Numbered from the stretch's first letter, positions 9,048 to 16,645 are shown. The stretch: DNA of 64,000 nt from Sediminibacterium goheungense (GCF_004361915.1 NZ_SNWP01000015.1:44687-108686); one strand, 5' to 3'. A program made the numbers and translations. The notes: generated from the sequence alone by a model not told the origin.

Positions 9048-9168
9048 GTAGTGAGTAGTCAGTAGTGAGTGAATGGTCAATGGTGAATGAAAGAAATATT
9101 GTGCCTGCACAATAAAGATCGTCAGGGCCGAGATGAGTCTACTCACTACTCACTACTCACTACTCACT
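9044..9168. repeat. Family A inverted-repeat element, copy A1 (TACTCAC arms)
   Basis: The left arm is GTGAGTA iterations followed by GAATGGTCAATGGTGAATG. The right arm is four TACTCAC-type heptamers complementary to the left arm. Between them is the shared core: hairpin TATTGTGC-CT-GCACAATA (9097-9114), then GATCGTCAGGGCCGAG. The TGA stops of both converging genes (permease at 9045-9047, DUF721 at 9164-9166) lie within the outermost heptamers. Confidence 0.85.
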
Positions 9169-9445
9169 GTATCACCACTTCAGTAATCACTTTCTCCCCA
9201 AATGCTTCATTCACTCTTTCAATGATCTGGCTCTTTTGGTAAAGTAATTCGTTTTTTAAGGGACCTACGCTGGTGGTGATGAATAATTTCTGGTTAATGA
9301 TCTGAATCTTATCTGTATAGCGGGCGATGGTTTTGCCCATCAGTTGTTCCCATATCTCTTCAATCTGAACGGCACGTATACCGTTCTTAAGCTGGCTCTT
9401 GCGAAGAAAGCCCTTAATAGCATCGCCGATATGGGATTCAGACAT
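9164..9445 (-). CDS. DUF721 / DciA-like protein
   Basis: 93 residues. The pattern IGDAIKGFLRKSQLKNGIRAVQIEEIWEQLMG, then IARYTDKIQIINQKLFITTSVGPLKNELLYQKSQIIERVNEAFG, is the DUF721 fold. From family knowledge, this domain occurs in DciA, the loader of replicative helicase in bacteria without DnaC. It lies next to recF, which fits a replication/repair neighbourhood. Its TGA stop falls in the repeat arm of element A1, and another A-family element separates it from recF. Confidence 0.85.
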   Translation of the reverse strand: MSESHIGDAIKGFLRKSQLKNGIRAVQIEEIWEQLMGKTIARYTDKIQIINQKLFITTSVGPLKNELLYQKSQIIERVNEAFGEKVITEVVIQ

Positions 9446-9503
9446 AATGCGAAGGTACTGAAAAGTAAAAAGTCAAAAAGATAAATTCAAAAACCTGTAG
9501 CAA

Positions 9504-9646
9504 ATGGTGAGTGAATGGTCAATATTGAATAAAAAAAAATATTGTGTTTGCGCAATAAAGATCGTCAGGGCCAAGTTTCGTTTATTGACCATTGACCATT
9601 GACCATTGACCATTGACCATTGACCATTGACCATTGACCATTCACA
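9504..9646. repeat. Family A inverted-repeat element, copy A2 (ATTGACC arms)
   Basis: The left arm is GGTGAGTGAATGGTCAATATTGAAT. The core hairpin is TATTGTG-TTTG-CGCAATA followed by GATCGTCAGGGCCAAGTTTCG. The right arm is eight perfect tandem ATTGACC heptamers (9584-9639) ending in ATTCAC. The TGA stop of recF (9642-9644 on the minus strand) lies in the terminal GTGAATG unit. Confidence 0.85.
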
Positions 9647-10724
9647 ATTCAATCATCTGAAACCCGGTTCCGATCGATTCCAGTTGTTGTTGTAATCTCT
9701 CAGGATGTGTATCGGTTATGAAAACCTGTCCGTCGCTTTCAGCGCAAACCCAATGCAGTAACTGGTTCATTCTGCTATCATCCAGTTTTTCAAAAACATC
9801 ATCCAGCAGCAGAATAGGGGTGAATCCTTTCTGTTCTTTTAATATCTGCCATTCCGCAAGTTTGAGCGCAAAAAGAAGACTTTTTCTTTGTCCCTGAGAA
9901 GCTTCGTTTTTAAACAGCTGTTCGCCCATTTGTAGTACAATGTCATCCCGGTGAATACCCGAACTGGTTCTTTGAAGGGCAAAATCTTTACTACGGTTCT
10001 GCTGTAAAAGTGCAGGGAAGTCGGTTTTTAATAAAGGGCTGTGGTAAGATAAATAAATACCGTCATTACTGCGGGCTATTCTTTCGTAAATACTGAAAGC
10101 AAGCGGCAGGAAGGTTTGCAGAAACTGCTGGCGGGTATGAAATAGGATGGTGCCAGTTTTACACAATTGTTCATTCAGGATAGCAAAAAGTGTTTCATCA
10201 TGCATGCCACTTTCGGCTGACTGTTTAAGGAGGCTGTTTCTTTGCTGTAATATTTTATTGTAGTCGATGAGCTGCTGTAAATACTGGGGGTTAATCTGTG
10301 ATAAGACGGTATCCAGGAATTTTCGTCTTTCTTCACCCGGACCACTGATAAGTTCCACATCATCGGGCGCGATCATCACGATCGGGAAACTGCCGATATG
10401 GTCGGAGAACTTCTTATAAGGCTCAGCATCCAGTTGTAATTCTTTTTTTCCGGTTTCACGTACAATCAGTGTAACTGTTTTCTCTGCGTTATTCATCTGG
10501 TAAAGGCCATTTAATCGCATGCCCATACTACCATGATGTACACTCTGGCTATCGGTACGGTTGAAATAACTTTTGGAGAAGCTGAGGTAATAAATTGCAT
10601 CCAGCAGGTTGGTCTTACCTGTTCCGTTAGGGCCACAGATACCTACGATACGTTCGGAAAACCCGAAGGACCGACCCTCATAATTGCGGAATTGAACCAT
10701 AGAAAGCTGCTGAAGCCTGAACAT
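9642..10724 (-). CDS. recF: DNA replication and repair protein RecF
   Basis: About 361 residues from the ATG at 10722-10724 (MFRLQQLSMVQFRNYEG). An earlier in-frame ATG at 10784 would add 20 residues unlike the family. It has the Walker A motif GPNGTGKTN, the RecF signature region TGIHRDD-like SSGIHRDDIVLQMG, and Walker B ILLLDDVFEKLDD near the C-terminus. RecF is an SMC-like ATPase that loads RecA with RecO/RecR at gaps. The stop codon lies in the arm of repeat element A2. Confidence 0.95.
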   Translation of the reverse strand: MFRLQQLSMVQFRNYEGRSFGFSERIVGICGPNGTGKTNLLDAIYYLSFSKSYFNRTDSQSVHHGSMGMRLNGLYQMNNAEKTVTLIVRETGKKELQLDAEPYKKFSDHIGSFPIVMIAPDDVELISGPGEERRKFLDTVLSQINPQYLQQLIDYNKILQQRNSLLKQSAESGMHDETLFAILNEQLCKTGTILFHTRQQFLQTFLPLAFSIYERIARSNDGIYLSYHSPLLKTDFPALLQQNRSKDFALQRTSSGIHRDDIVLQMGEQLFKNEASQGQRKSLLFALKLAEWQILKEQKGFTPILLLDDVFEKLDDSRMNQLLHWVCAESDGQVFITDTHPERLQQQLESIGTGFQMIEL

Positions 10725-10806
10725 AAGGCGGCAAATTAACACACCTGTTTCGGAATTATTCATGTGTGGTATCAGGGAAAGCAATTATTTTTATTAAAAA
10801 ATTGGT

Positions 10807-11328
10807 TTGAAGACGATATTATCAGGTCAGCAGCTTTCATTAACGGTAAAAAGACTGGCACATCAGATACTGGAAAACAATGCTTCCTTACAGGATACGG
10901 TGGTTATTGGCTTACAGCCCCGTGGTATTTTCCTGAGTGACCGTATCGTTACGGAATTGGAAACGCTGGTAACAGGAGGCAAAATCGCATACGGCAAGCT
11001 GGATATCACTTTCTACCGCGATGATGTGCGCAAGAGCCTTCATATTGCCAATAGTACTGATATTCCGTTTAGTCTGGAGAACAAACATGTGATCCTGATT
11101 GATGATGTATTGTATACCGGCAGAACCATCCGTGCAGCGCTCGATGCTTTGCTGGCATTTGGCCGTCCATCCAAAGTCTCTCTTTGTGTACTGATCGACC
11201 GCCGCTTCAGCCGCGAACTACCCATACAACCCGATTTCACCGGTAAAACCATTGATACCATCATCTCCCAAAAAGTAAAAGTATGCTGGAAGGAAAGGGA
11301 TGAGGTGGATGAAGTGGTGTTGATTTAG
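10807..11328 (+). CDS. pyrR: Bifunctional pyr operon regulator / uracil phosphoribosyltransferase PyrR
   Basis: 173 residues read from a TTG start at 10807. No ATG lies close by, and MKTILSGQQLSLTVKRLAHQI aligns with the usual PyrR N-terminus. The PRPP-binding loop VILIDDVLYTGRT is complete, and the C-terminal GRPSKVSLCVLIDR is typical. PyrR senses UMP/PRPP and attenuates pyr mRNA in Firmicutes; in Bacteroidota regulation by it is less certain. Directly downstream would normally be pyrB, but an element carrying a four-helix-bundle gene separates the two here. Confidence 0.95.
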   Translation: MKTILSGQQLSLTVKRLAHQILENNASLQDTVVIGLQPRGIFLSDRIVTELETLVTGGKIAYGKLDITFYRDDVRKSLHIANSTDIPFSLENKHVILIDDVLYTGRTIRAALDALLAFGRPSKVSLCVLIDRRFSRELPIQPDFTGKTIDTIISQKVKVCWKERDEVDEVVLI

Positions 11329-11332
11329 GGCT

Positions 11333-11942
11333 CAAGGCACAAGACCCAAGATACAAGATACAAAAGCCCGGAAATATGTTTCAGGCCGCGGTAGAAAGAC
11401 CTACCCCTTTCTTAACTACAGATTCATTGTCCATGGTCTTTATTTTCTACTAAAATTGCGGGGTATCGCAGGTAATTATCTATGTAGTTTATGGAAAAGT
11501 TTATTGATATTCTCTTTAGTTTCGAAAGATGTCAGAAGACCTGGATAAACGTTTTTATAAATTTGCTGTAGAAGTACGCGATCTATGTGCTATTGCAGGT
11601 AAAGAATGGATCAATCATGAATATGTAAAACAATTGCTTCGCTCATCTTCATCTGTTGGGGCTAATTATATAGAAGCTTCGGATTCGCTGGGAAAAGCAG
11701 ATGAAAACATGAAACTTAAAATCGCCCGGCGGGAGGCTAAGGAATCAGTTTTCTGGTTACAATTACTTTTCATCCATACTGATAGACCCTTGGCTACCGA
11801 CCGAAATCGCCTCATCAGCGAATGTATTCAAATCACCAAAATCTTATCTGCCATTCTGCTGAAACGAAGCTGATGCTGGCTATTTTTTATTTCTTTTATT
11901 TTATCCCATATTCCTTGTTTCTTGTCTCTTGCTTCTTGTACC
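11333..11942 (+). mobile_element. Inverted-repeat element carrying a four-helix-bundle gene, between pyrR and pyrB
   Basis: The left arm (11333-11364, CAAGATA-type heptamers) and right arm (11911-11942, TTCTTGT/CTCTTGC-type heptamers) are complementary at about 26 of 32 positions. They enclose an intact 114-residue 23S-IVP-family gene. The left arm starts 4 bp after the pyrR stop, and the right arm ends 24 bp before the pyrB start. No transposase is present. I infer a mobile or once-mobile cassette from the paired arms, the cargo and the split of an otherwise usual gene pair. The element's exact ends and any target-site duplication are not clear. Confidence 0.6.
11529..11873 (+). CDS. Four-helix-bundle protein (23S rRNA intervening-sequence protein family)
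   Basis: 114 residues, mostly amphipathic helix. It has the family pattern of FYKFAVEVRDLC, then QLLRSSSSVGANYIEAS near 35-51, AKESVFWLQLL near 75-85, and a final helix LISECIQITKILSAILLKRS. From family knowledge, these small basic proteins are encoded within 23S rRNA intervening sequences of Leptospira and others, and share a fold with the Avd accessory protein of diversity-generating retroelements. The molecular role is not settled. No rRNA or reverse transcriptase is nearby, so this is a free-standing copy between complementary arms. Confidence 0.88.
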   Translation: MSEDLDKRFYKFAVEVRDLCAIAGKEWINHEYVKQLLRSSSSVGANYIEASDSLGKADENMKLKIARREAKESVFWLQLLFIHTDRPLATDRNRLISECIQITKILSAILLKRS

Positions 11943-11959
11943 TTTTTTTCCTAACTTTG
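11929..11959 (+). promoter_or_regulatory. Probable pyrB promoter (-33 TTG, -7 TAACTTTG)
   Basis: TTG at 11929-11931 and TAACTTTG at 11952-11959 are spaced by 20 bp, matching the Bacteroidota consensus. The -33 part lies in the right arm of the four-helix-bundle element. The pyrB ATG begins only 7 bp after the -7 box, so the transcript would be nearly leaderless. The call comes from motif matching only. Confidence 0.5.
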
Positions 11960-11966
11960 ACCTTTA

Positions 11967-12887
11967 ATGAAACTCTCTACCAAACATCTCCTTGGTATTA
12001 AAGATCTCACACGAGATGATATTCAGTTAATTCTTACAACAGCTGCTCAATTTAAAGAGGTTTTACAGCGACCGGTAAAAAAAGTACCATCTCTGCGTGA
12101 TGTAACCATCGTAAACCTGTTTTACGAGAATTCCACCCGTACACGGATGTCCTTTGAACTGGCTGAGAGAAGACTTTCTGCTGATGTGCTCAATTTTGCA
12201 GCTACCACATCCTCTGCCGCCAAGGGTGAAACCCTGCTCGATACTGTAAACAATATCCTAAGTATGAAAGTGGATATGGTAGTAATGCGTCACAGTGCAT
12301 CGGGTGCACCCCATTTTCTGGCTAAACATATACCTGCCGCTATTGTAAATGCAGGGGATGGTATCAATGAACACCCAACACAGGCTTTACTGGATGCTTT
12401 TTCGATGAAGGAAAAACTGGGCAGACTGGAGGGATTGAAAGTAGCCATCATCGGAGATATTATGCACAGCAGGGTAGCATTGAGTAATATGTACCTCTTA
12501 CGTAAAATGGGGGCAGAAATTACCATTGCCGGACCACCAACCCTGATTCCGAAATATATTGAAGAAGCCCTCGATGTACGGGTAGAATATAACCTCAAAA
12601 GAGCATTGCAGTGGTGCGATGTGGCCAATGTATTGCGTATACAACTGGAAAGACAGAACCAGCCTTTGTTCTCCTCGCTGAGAGAATATAACCTGGCCTA
12701 TGGCATCAACAGACGCTTACTGGAAAGCCTGGGTAAAGATATCGTAATTATGCACCCCGGACCCATCAACAGAGGCGTTGAATTAGATAGTGATGTTGCC
12801 GACGGACCATTCTCTATTGTACTGAACCAGGTAGAAAACGGGGTAGCGGTAAGGATGGCGGTGTTGTATCTGCTTGCGGGAGAATAG
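11967..12887 (+). CDS. pyrB: Aspartate carbamoyltransferase catalytic subunit
   Basis: 306 residues with all catalytic landmarks: carbamoyl-phosphate loop ENSTRTRMSFELAERRL near 54-70, the conserved HPTQALLDAFSM, RIQLERQ near 218, and MHPGPINRGVEL near 262. It makes carbamoyl-aspartate in pyrimidine synthesis. The sequence looks intact, and no regulatory subunit gene pyrI is next to it. A family D inverted repeat starts right after its TAG stop. Confidence 0.97.
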   Translation: MKLSTKHLLGIKDLTRDDIQLILTTAAQFKEVLQRPVKKVPSLRDVTIVNLFYENSTRTRMSFELAERRLSADVLNFAATTSSAAKGETLLDTVNNILSMKVDMVVMRHSASGAPHFLAKHIPAAIVNAGDGINEHPTQALLDAFSMKEKLGRLEGLKVAIIGDIMHSRVALSNMYLLRKMGAEITIAGPPTLIPKYIEEALDVRVEYNLKRALQWCDVANVLRIQLERQNQPLFSSLREYNLAYGINRRLLESLGKDIVIMHPGPINRGVELDSDVADGPFSIVLNQVENGVAVRMAVLYLLAGE

Positions 12888-12889
12888 GG

Positions 12890-13001
12890 AACAGAGAAAT
12901 ATAAAACAGAGAAATAAGGAATAAGAAAATAGAAGATGTTGAATAAACTTTCTAATTTCTTATTCCTTATTTCTTATTTCTCTGTTTTCTTCCTTTTCTT
13001 C
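12890..13001. repeat. Family D inverted-repeat element (TCTTATT-type arms)
   Basis: The left arm is purine-rich AGAGAAAT/AGGAATAAG iterations. The right arm TCTTATT-CCTTATT-TCTTATT-TCTCTGT is its reverse complement with period 7, around an AT-rich centre (TGTTGAATAAAC). It fills the pyrB-coaD gap from just after the pyrB TAG. Confidence 0.75.
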
Positions 13002-13020
13002 GTAGTCACAAACCAATACC

Positions 13021-13488
13021 ATGCGCATCTGCTTATTTCCTGGCACATTCGATCCGGTTACATTAGGGCACATTGATATTATTAACAGGGCCCTGCCTTT
13101 ATTCGATCAGATTTATATTGGTATCGGTATCAATGCCGCCAAATCGCCTATGTTTAGTCCGGAACAAAGGATGGAATGGTTCAAAGAAATTTATCATGAT
13201 GAGCCCAAGGTAAAAAGTGTGGTATATGAGGGGCTTACCATCAATTATTGTAAGGAGATTGGGGCGAAATTCATACTTCGGGGTATCCGTTACGTGAGTG
13301 ATTTCGAATATGAAAAAACCATTGCTGATGCCAATCGAACACTGGATAAAAACATTGAAACCATCTTTCTTACCGGAGAGCCAAAATATACTTCTGTAGC
13401 TTCCACGATTGTGCGTGATATTTTACGTAACGGGGGAGATGCTTCTCCTTTCTTACCCGAGGCAGTAATTCGTTCCCTTCATAAATAA
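13021..13488 (+). CDS. coaD: Phosphopantetheine adenylyltransferase
   Basis: 155 residues. It has the nucleotidyltransferase motif FPGTFDPVTLGHIDII at 5-20 with TxGH, the phosphopantetheine site FILRGIRYVSDFEYE near 89-103, and YTSVASTIVRDI (the ISSTxxR-type loop) near 122-133. It adds AMP to 4'-phosphopantetheine in coenzyme A synthesis. The length is normal. It is followed after 7 bp by a thioesterase gene, probably on the same mRNA. Confidence 0.96.
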   Translation: MRICLFPGTFDPVTLGHIDIINRALPLFDQIYIGIGINAAKSPMFSPEQRMEWFKEIYHDEPKVKSVVYEGLTINYCKEIGAKFILRGIRYVSDFEYEKTIADANRTLDKNIETIFLTGEPKYTSVASTIVRDILRNGGDASPFLPEAVIRSLHK

Positions 13489-13495
13489 TGGAAAT

Positions 13496-13930
13496 ATGTC
13501 GTCGATCTGGTTTCAAAAAACGTTAAAGGTGGCCGATATTCAGCCCCTTGGTAAAAATACCATGGGTGAACATCTGGGTATGGTATTTACGGAACTGGGC
13601 GATGATTACCTGAAAGCCACCATGCCCGTTGATCATCGAACCAAACAGCCTTATGGTTTATTGCATGGCGGAGCCTCCGTGGCATTGGCCGAAACACTGG
13701 GTAGTGTGGGTGCTGCGCTCACAATTGATCCGCTGAAAGCCATTTGTGTAGGACAGGAAATTAATGCCAATCATTTACGGGGTGTGCGTGAAGGGTTGGT
13801 TACAGGTATTGCAAAACCTGTACATATAGGTGCCAGTTCCCAGGTATGGGAAATAAAAATTTATGATGGAAGAGAGAAACTGGTATGTATCAGCAGGCTA
13901 ACCGTAGCCGTACTAAAAAATCGCTCATAA
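13496..13930 (+). CDS. Hotdog-fold thioesterase (PaaI/MenI-like)
   Basis: 144 residues with the hotdog helix signature LLHGGASVALAETLGSVGAAL near 56-76 and the closing strand GREKLVCISRLTVAVL. This places it with the PaaI/YdiI (MenI) acyl-CoA thioesterases; DHNA-CoA or another acyl-CoA is a likely substrate, but the sequence does not decide. It overlaps nothing and follows coaD by 7 bp. A half D-type repeat arm (13942-13975) follows. Confidence 0.88.
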   Translation: MSSIWFQKTLKVADIQPLGKNTMGEHLGMVFTELGDDYLKATMPVDHRTKQPYGLLHGGASVALAETLGSVGAALTIDPLKAICVGQEINANHLRGVREGLVTGIAKPVHIGASSQVWEIKIYDGREKLVCISRLTVAVLKNRS

Positions 13931-13941
13931 AAAAACAACGA

Positions 13942-13975
13942 ACTTCCTTATTTCTCTGTTCTTCCGTTTCCTATC
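13942..13975. repeat. Half arm of a family D element
   Basis: CTTCCTTATTTCTCTGTTC matches the right arm of the D element at 12890-13001. No complementary partner arm is visible here. The TAG stop of the following minus-strand gene (13971-13973) lies at its edge. Confidence 0.5.
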
Positions 13976-14600
13976 CTAATTCTGTCATACATTGCTTCAA
14001 CTCAGCCAGATAATTACCATATAATTTCTTAAGGTACCATTTTGTGAAATAATACAGTACAACAGCCAGCACAATCATATATACACCGAGAAAAATAAGC
14101 ACCTGCCATCTGGCAGAAAAATAGTGTAGCGCAAATTTGTCAACCTCAGGAATCGATATGGGCTCCATGCTGGAGAGAATGAGTGAGAATACAAAACAAA
14201 CAGGCAGGATGGCCATGGTAAACTGGAAATAACGTTTTACAAATTCTTCCAGCAATGCAACTACGGCCTGCAGATTGGCTTTAACAGGTTGTTGAGAATC
14301 GGTAAGCTTTTGGGTACGTTGGTACAGATAATATAGAATGAAAGTAAAGCCAAACATCAGTACGGTGAATACACCAAAGTATAAACGGATAGACCAGTAA
14401 CTCGAAATCACCACCACATACAACATGGCTGCTGAAAAAAGTATACAGAGTATCATTTCAATAATCAGGCTGCGTTTCAATTTGCTGATTACTGAATGGG
14501 TTTTCTTTTTCAATAAAGCTGCTATATCAGCATCAGTCCGGCTGGCATGGTCTGTTGCCAGCTTTTGATTGAGTTGATATTTTAATTCATCAAGTTCCAT
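13971..14600 (-). CDS. Hypothetical membrane protein next to an ECF sigma factor
   Basis: 209 residues. A helical N-terminus (ELKYQLNQKLATDHASRTDADIAALLKKK-like) is followed by four strongly hydrophobic segments at about 43-65, 70-92, 115-140 and 158-182. I do not recognise a named family. It starts 10 bp after the end of the sigma-factor gene on the same strand, so the two are probably co-transcribed. It might act as the anti-sigma partner, by position only, because no zinc anti-sigma motif is visible. Confidence 0.7.
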   Translation of the reverse strand: MELDELKYQLNQKLATDHASRTDADIAALLKKKTHSVISKLKRSLIIEMILCILFSAAMLYVVVISSYWSIRLYFGVFTVLMFGFTFILYYLYQRTQKLTDSQQPVKANLQAVVALLEEFVKRYFQFTMAILPVCFVFSLILSSMEPISIPEVDKFALHYFSARWQVLIFLGVYMIVLAVVLYYFTKWYLKKLYGNYLAELKQCMTELG

Positions 14601-14610
14601 AACACTGCAT

Positions 14611-15111
14611 TTATGCGGGGGTCATATATTTTTGTGTCGATTCCTTTAATTTAATTTTGATGCGGTTCATTTTCACCGCCACATTATTGGCGGTAATACC
14701 CATCATATCACCAATGTCATTGTAGTTATAATCTTCGAGGTACAACATAACAATGGCTTTGTCGATTTTAGATAAATCGCCGATAGCTGCATACATGGCT
14801 TTAACCTGTTCTTCAATCGGATCATGTGTATCCTGATGGCCATAATCAGGCATTTGCGCTGAAGAATAGATCTCAGGTTTTTTCTTTTCTTTTCTGAAAA
14901 AAGTAATCGCTGTATTCAGTGCTACCCGATACAGCCAGGTAGAAAATTTAGCATCGCCTCTGAAGCCAGCATAAGCTTTCCAGGCTTGCAGGGTAATTTC
15001 CTGAAACAGGTCTTCGCGATCCGCATGTGCATCCATATAAAGATTGCACACTTTGTGAATGATGCGTTGGTGTTCGTTTAATAATTGTATGAATTCCTTT
15101 TCAGAAGGCAT
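14611..15111 (-). CDS. RNA polymerase sigma factor, ECF (sigma-70) family
   Basis: 166 residues. Region 2 has ADREDLFQEITLQAWKAYAGFRGDAKFSTWLYRVALNTAITFFRKEKK at about 30-77. Region 4 has KAIVMLYLEDYNYNDIGDMMGITANNVAVKMNRIKIKLKE near 118-157. It lies first in a minus-strand trio with a membrane protein downstream and a TraB-like gene just beyond. A stress-response role is likely from family habits, but the target promoter is not evident. Confidence 0.93.
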   Translation of the reverse strand: MPSEKEFIQLLNEHQRIIHKVCNLYMDAHADREDLFQEITLQAWKAYAGFRGDAKFSTWLYRVALNTAITFFRKEKKKPEIYSSAQMPDYGHQDTHDPIEEQVKAMYAAIGDLSKIDKAIVMLYLEDYNYNDIGDMMGITANNVAVKMNRIKIKLKESTQKYMTPA

Positions 15112-15120
15112 CTGGCTAAA

Positions 15121-15990
15121 TTAGTATAATACCGGCGTGAGTGTATATCCTTCTTTTTTCAATAAAGCAATCACGCCTTCTTTTCCGCCCAGGTGGCCGG
15201 CACCCACGGCAAAAAAGCTGGTTTTTTCAGCAATGGCTTTTTTTATAACCGGAATCCATCTTTTATTTCTGGTAACCAGTAAAGCTGTTTCAAAATCACC
15301 ATCGCCTCCATTGTCTTTGATAAAACGATAGATCTTTTCTACATCATTCTGTTTGTAAACAGCAATCATTTTTGTCATCATCTGTTGAACACTATCGTAT
15401 TTCAAAACCGTTTTTTTGAAAGACTGTACCTGAGAGTCGAGAGGCTGCGTATTAATGGCTGCTATCTGATCGTCCACCGTTTCCAATCCTAGTATGGGTA
15501 GTTTGTTCTTCTTTGCGATGTTTACAAATTCCGTTTCCGGCTGAATCCTGTCTGTACACTGAATAGAACTAATGGTTAACAGGCTCATCGGCATAAAGGG
15601 GCTGAACTGATTCATCATTTGCAATGACATGCCCGTAATCCGTTGAAAACTGTCGCTTACAGATTTGAAATCTGTTTCACCCAATAGCTGTGAGAGACTG
15701 GTGCCCTGTAAACGCATTTTCGACATCAGGCTTAACTGCATACCCGGATCATCCATGTCGAGCTCGCCATAAAATTGTTCGGAAGATTTTATTTTTTCTT
15801 CCAATGCAGGAGAAATGGAAAAATCTGATTTACACATAATATGGAAAGTGCCAAAAAGATAGGAGGGGTGTTTCAGACCCTTGCCGCTTATTTGCCACAA
15901 GAGTGAGCTGGTGGGCTTTTTCTGTGCTTCTGAAGTGGGTAGTATGAGGATGAAACCAACTAAACTATAGAGTATTTTTCTCAGCAACAT
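15121..15990 (-). CDS. TraB/GumN family protein
   Basis: About 289 residues from the ATG at 15988-15990 (MLLRKILYSLVGFILILPTSEAQ, a good signal peptide). Longer readings to 16104 add a non-signal leader. TraB/GumN marks are LLWQISGKGLKHPSYLFGTFHIMC at the start and FFAVGAGHLGGKEGVIALLKKEGY near the end, with the two conserved GxH motifs. The fold resembles an EreA/ChaN-type haem-binding or metalloprotease-like domain. The substrate is unknown. It lies 9 bp upstream of the sigma gene, whose product may respond to envelope state. Confidence 0.85.
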   Translation of the reverse strand: MLLRKILYSLVGFILILPTSEAQKKPTSSLLWQISGKGLKHPSYLFGTFHIMCKSDFSISPALEEKIKSSEQFYGELDMDDPGMQLSLMSKMRLQGTSLSQLLGETDFKSVSDSFQRITGMSLQMMNQFSPFMPMSLLTISSIQCTDRIQPETEFVNIAKKNKLPILGLETVDDQIAAINTQPLDSQVQSFKKTVLKYDSVQQMMTKMIAVYKQNDVEKIYRFIKDNGGDGDFETALLVTRNKRWIPVIKKAIAEKTSFFAVGAGHLGGKEGVIALLKKEGYTLTPVLY

Positions 15991-16035
15991 GAATGGCTTT
16001 TCTTTATATGTCGCAAACAAGTTAAAAATATTACG

Positions 16036-16066
16036 AAAAAAAGAGCCCCGTGTAGAAACACGGGGC
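16036..16066 (-). terminator. Terminator of the hsp20 gene
   Basis: GCCCCGTGT and ACACGGGGC form a perfect 9-bp stem with an AGAA loop. On the minus strand it is followed by a run of seven T residues, about 55 bp beyond the hsp20 stop. Confidence 0.85.
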
Positions 16067-16120
16067 GAAACCAAAACCAACTGCATGTGTGCCTGACGGC
16101 ACATATATGAAAGTCTTTTA

Positions 16121-16549
16121 TTATAAAATACTGATCTCTTTGGGAGATACTTTAACTTCGTCTTTTTTGGGCAGGTACAGTTTCAATACGCCGTTTTCAT
16201 AACGCGCCTGAATCTGATCAGCATTAATTTTTTCATCGAGTGTAAAGCTTCGTTTGAACGAACGGAAATTGAATTCCCTGCGGATGGTTTTATAATCCTT
16301 CTGCTCCGCTGTTTCTTTCTTTTCGTAACTGATGGTCAACAGGCCATTTTCAAGGTTTACCTTAAAGTCTTCCTTGTTTCTGCCCGGTGCATTCAGTTCC
16401 AGGTGATAACCTTCTGCCGTTTCGTGAATATTCACAGGAACAGTGGCATAAGCCAGGTTAGCATCTTTACCCCAGGTTGCAGGAAAGCTGTTGAAAATTT
16501 CATCAAACAAACTGTTGAAAGGAGCGGTGTTGTGTTTTACGAGTGTCAT
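16121..16549 (-). CDS. Hsp20/alpha-crystallin small heat-shock protein
   Basis: 142 residues with a full alpha-crystallin domain: VNIHETAEGYHLELNAPGRNKEDFKVNLENGLLTI near 39-73, the NFRSFKRSFTLDE stretch, and ARYENGVLKLYLPKKDE, with a C-terminal ISIL as the I-x-I-type anchor. It is an ATP-independent holdase. It is divergent from a bacilliredoxin gene across 228 bp. That gap holds a perfect AAGTCAG-T-CTGACTT palindrome (16631-16645), which could be a stress-control site. Confidence 0.95.
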   Translation of the reverse strand: MTLVKHNTAPFNSLFDEIFNSFPATWGKDANLAYATVPVNIHETAEGYHLELNAPGRNKEDFKVNLENGLLTISYEKKETAEQKDYKTIRREFNFRSFKRSFTLDEKINADQIQARYENGVLKLYLPKKDEVKVSPKEISIL

Positions 16550-16630
16550 ATGTATACTTTTTATTTTTTTGAATTGAATTCAGGTAGATATATTCAAATC
16601 CTATACCATGGCAAAAAAAGAGTTTTGTAA

Positions 16631-16645
16631 AAGTCAGTCTGACTT
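16631..16645. promoter_or_regulatory. Palindrome between hsp20 and the bacilliredoxin gene
   Basis: AAGTCAG-T-CTGACTT is a perfect 7+1+7 dyad. A second partial TGTCAG occurs about 30 bp to the right. It is a candidate operator for either divergent gene; no regulator is identified. Confidence 0.4.

Noticed and set aside
9044..9168. Ordinary insertion sequence
   Set aside because: No transposase or remnant is found in any of the elements, and the arms are iterated short units unlike IS terminal repeats.
9044..9168. Family A elements as simple rho-independent terminators
   Set aside because: The core hairpin is not followed by a T run on the plus strand, and separate strong terminators exist elsewhere in the window. 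A termination role cannot be excluded but does not explain core conservation.
10724..10784. Longer start for recF
   Set aside because: The additional 20 residues do not resemble RecF, whose conserved start is at MFRLQQLSMVQFRNYEG.
11529..11873. Diversity-generating retroelement accessory protein (Avd)
   Set aside because: The fold family is related, but there is no reverse transcriptase, template repeat or variable repeat in the window.
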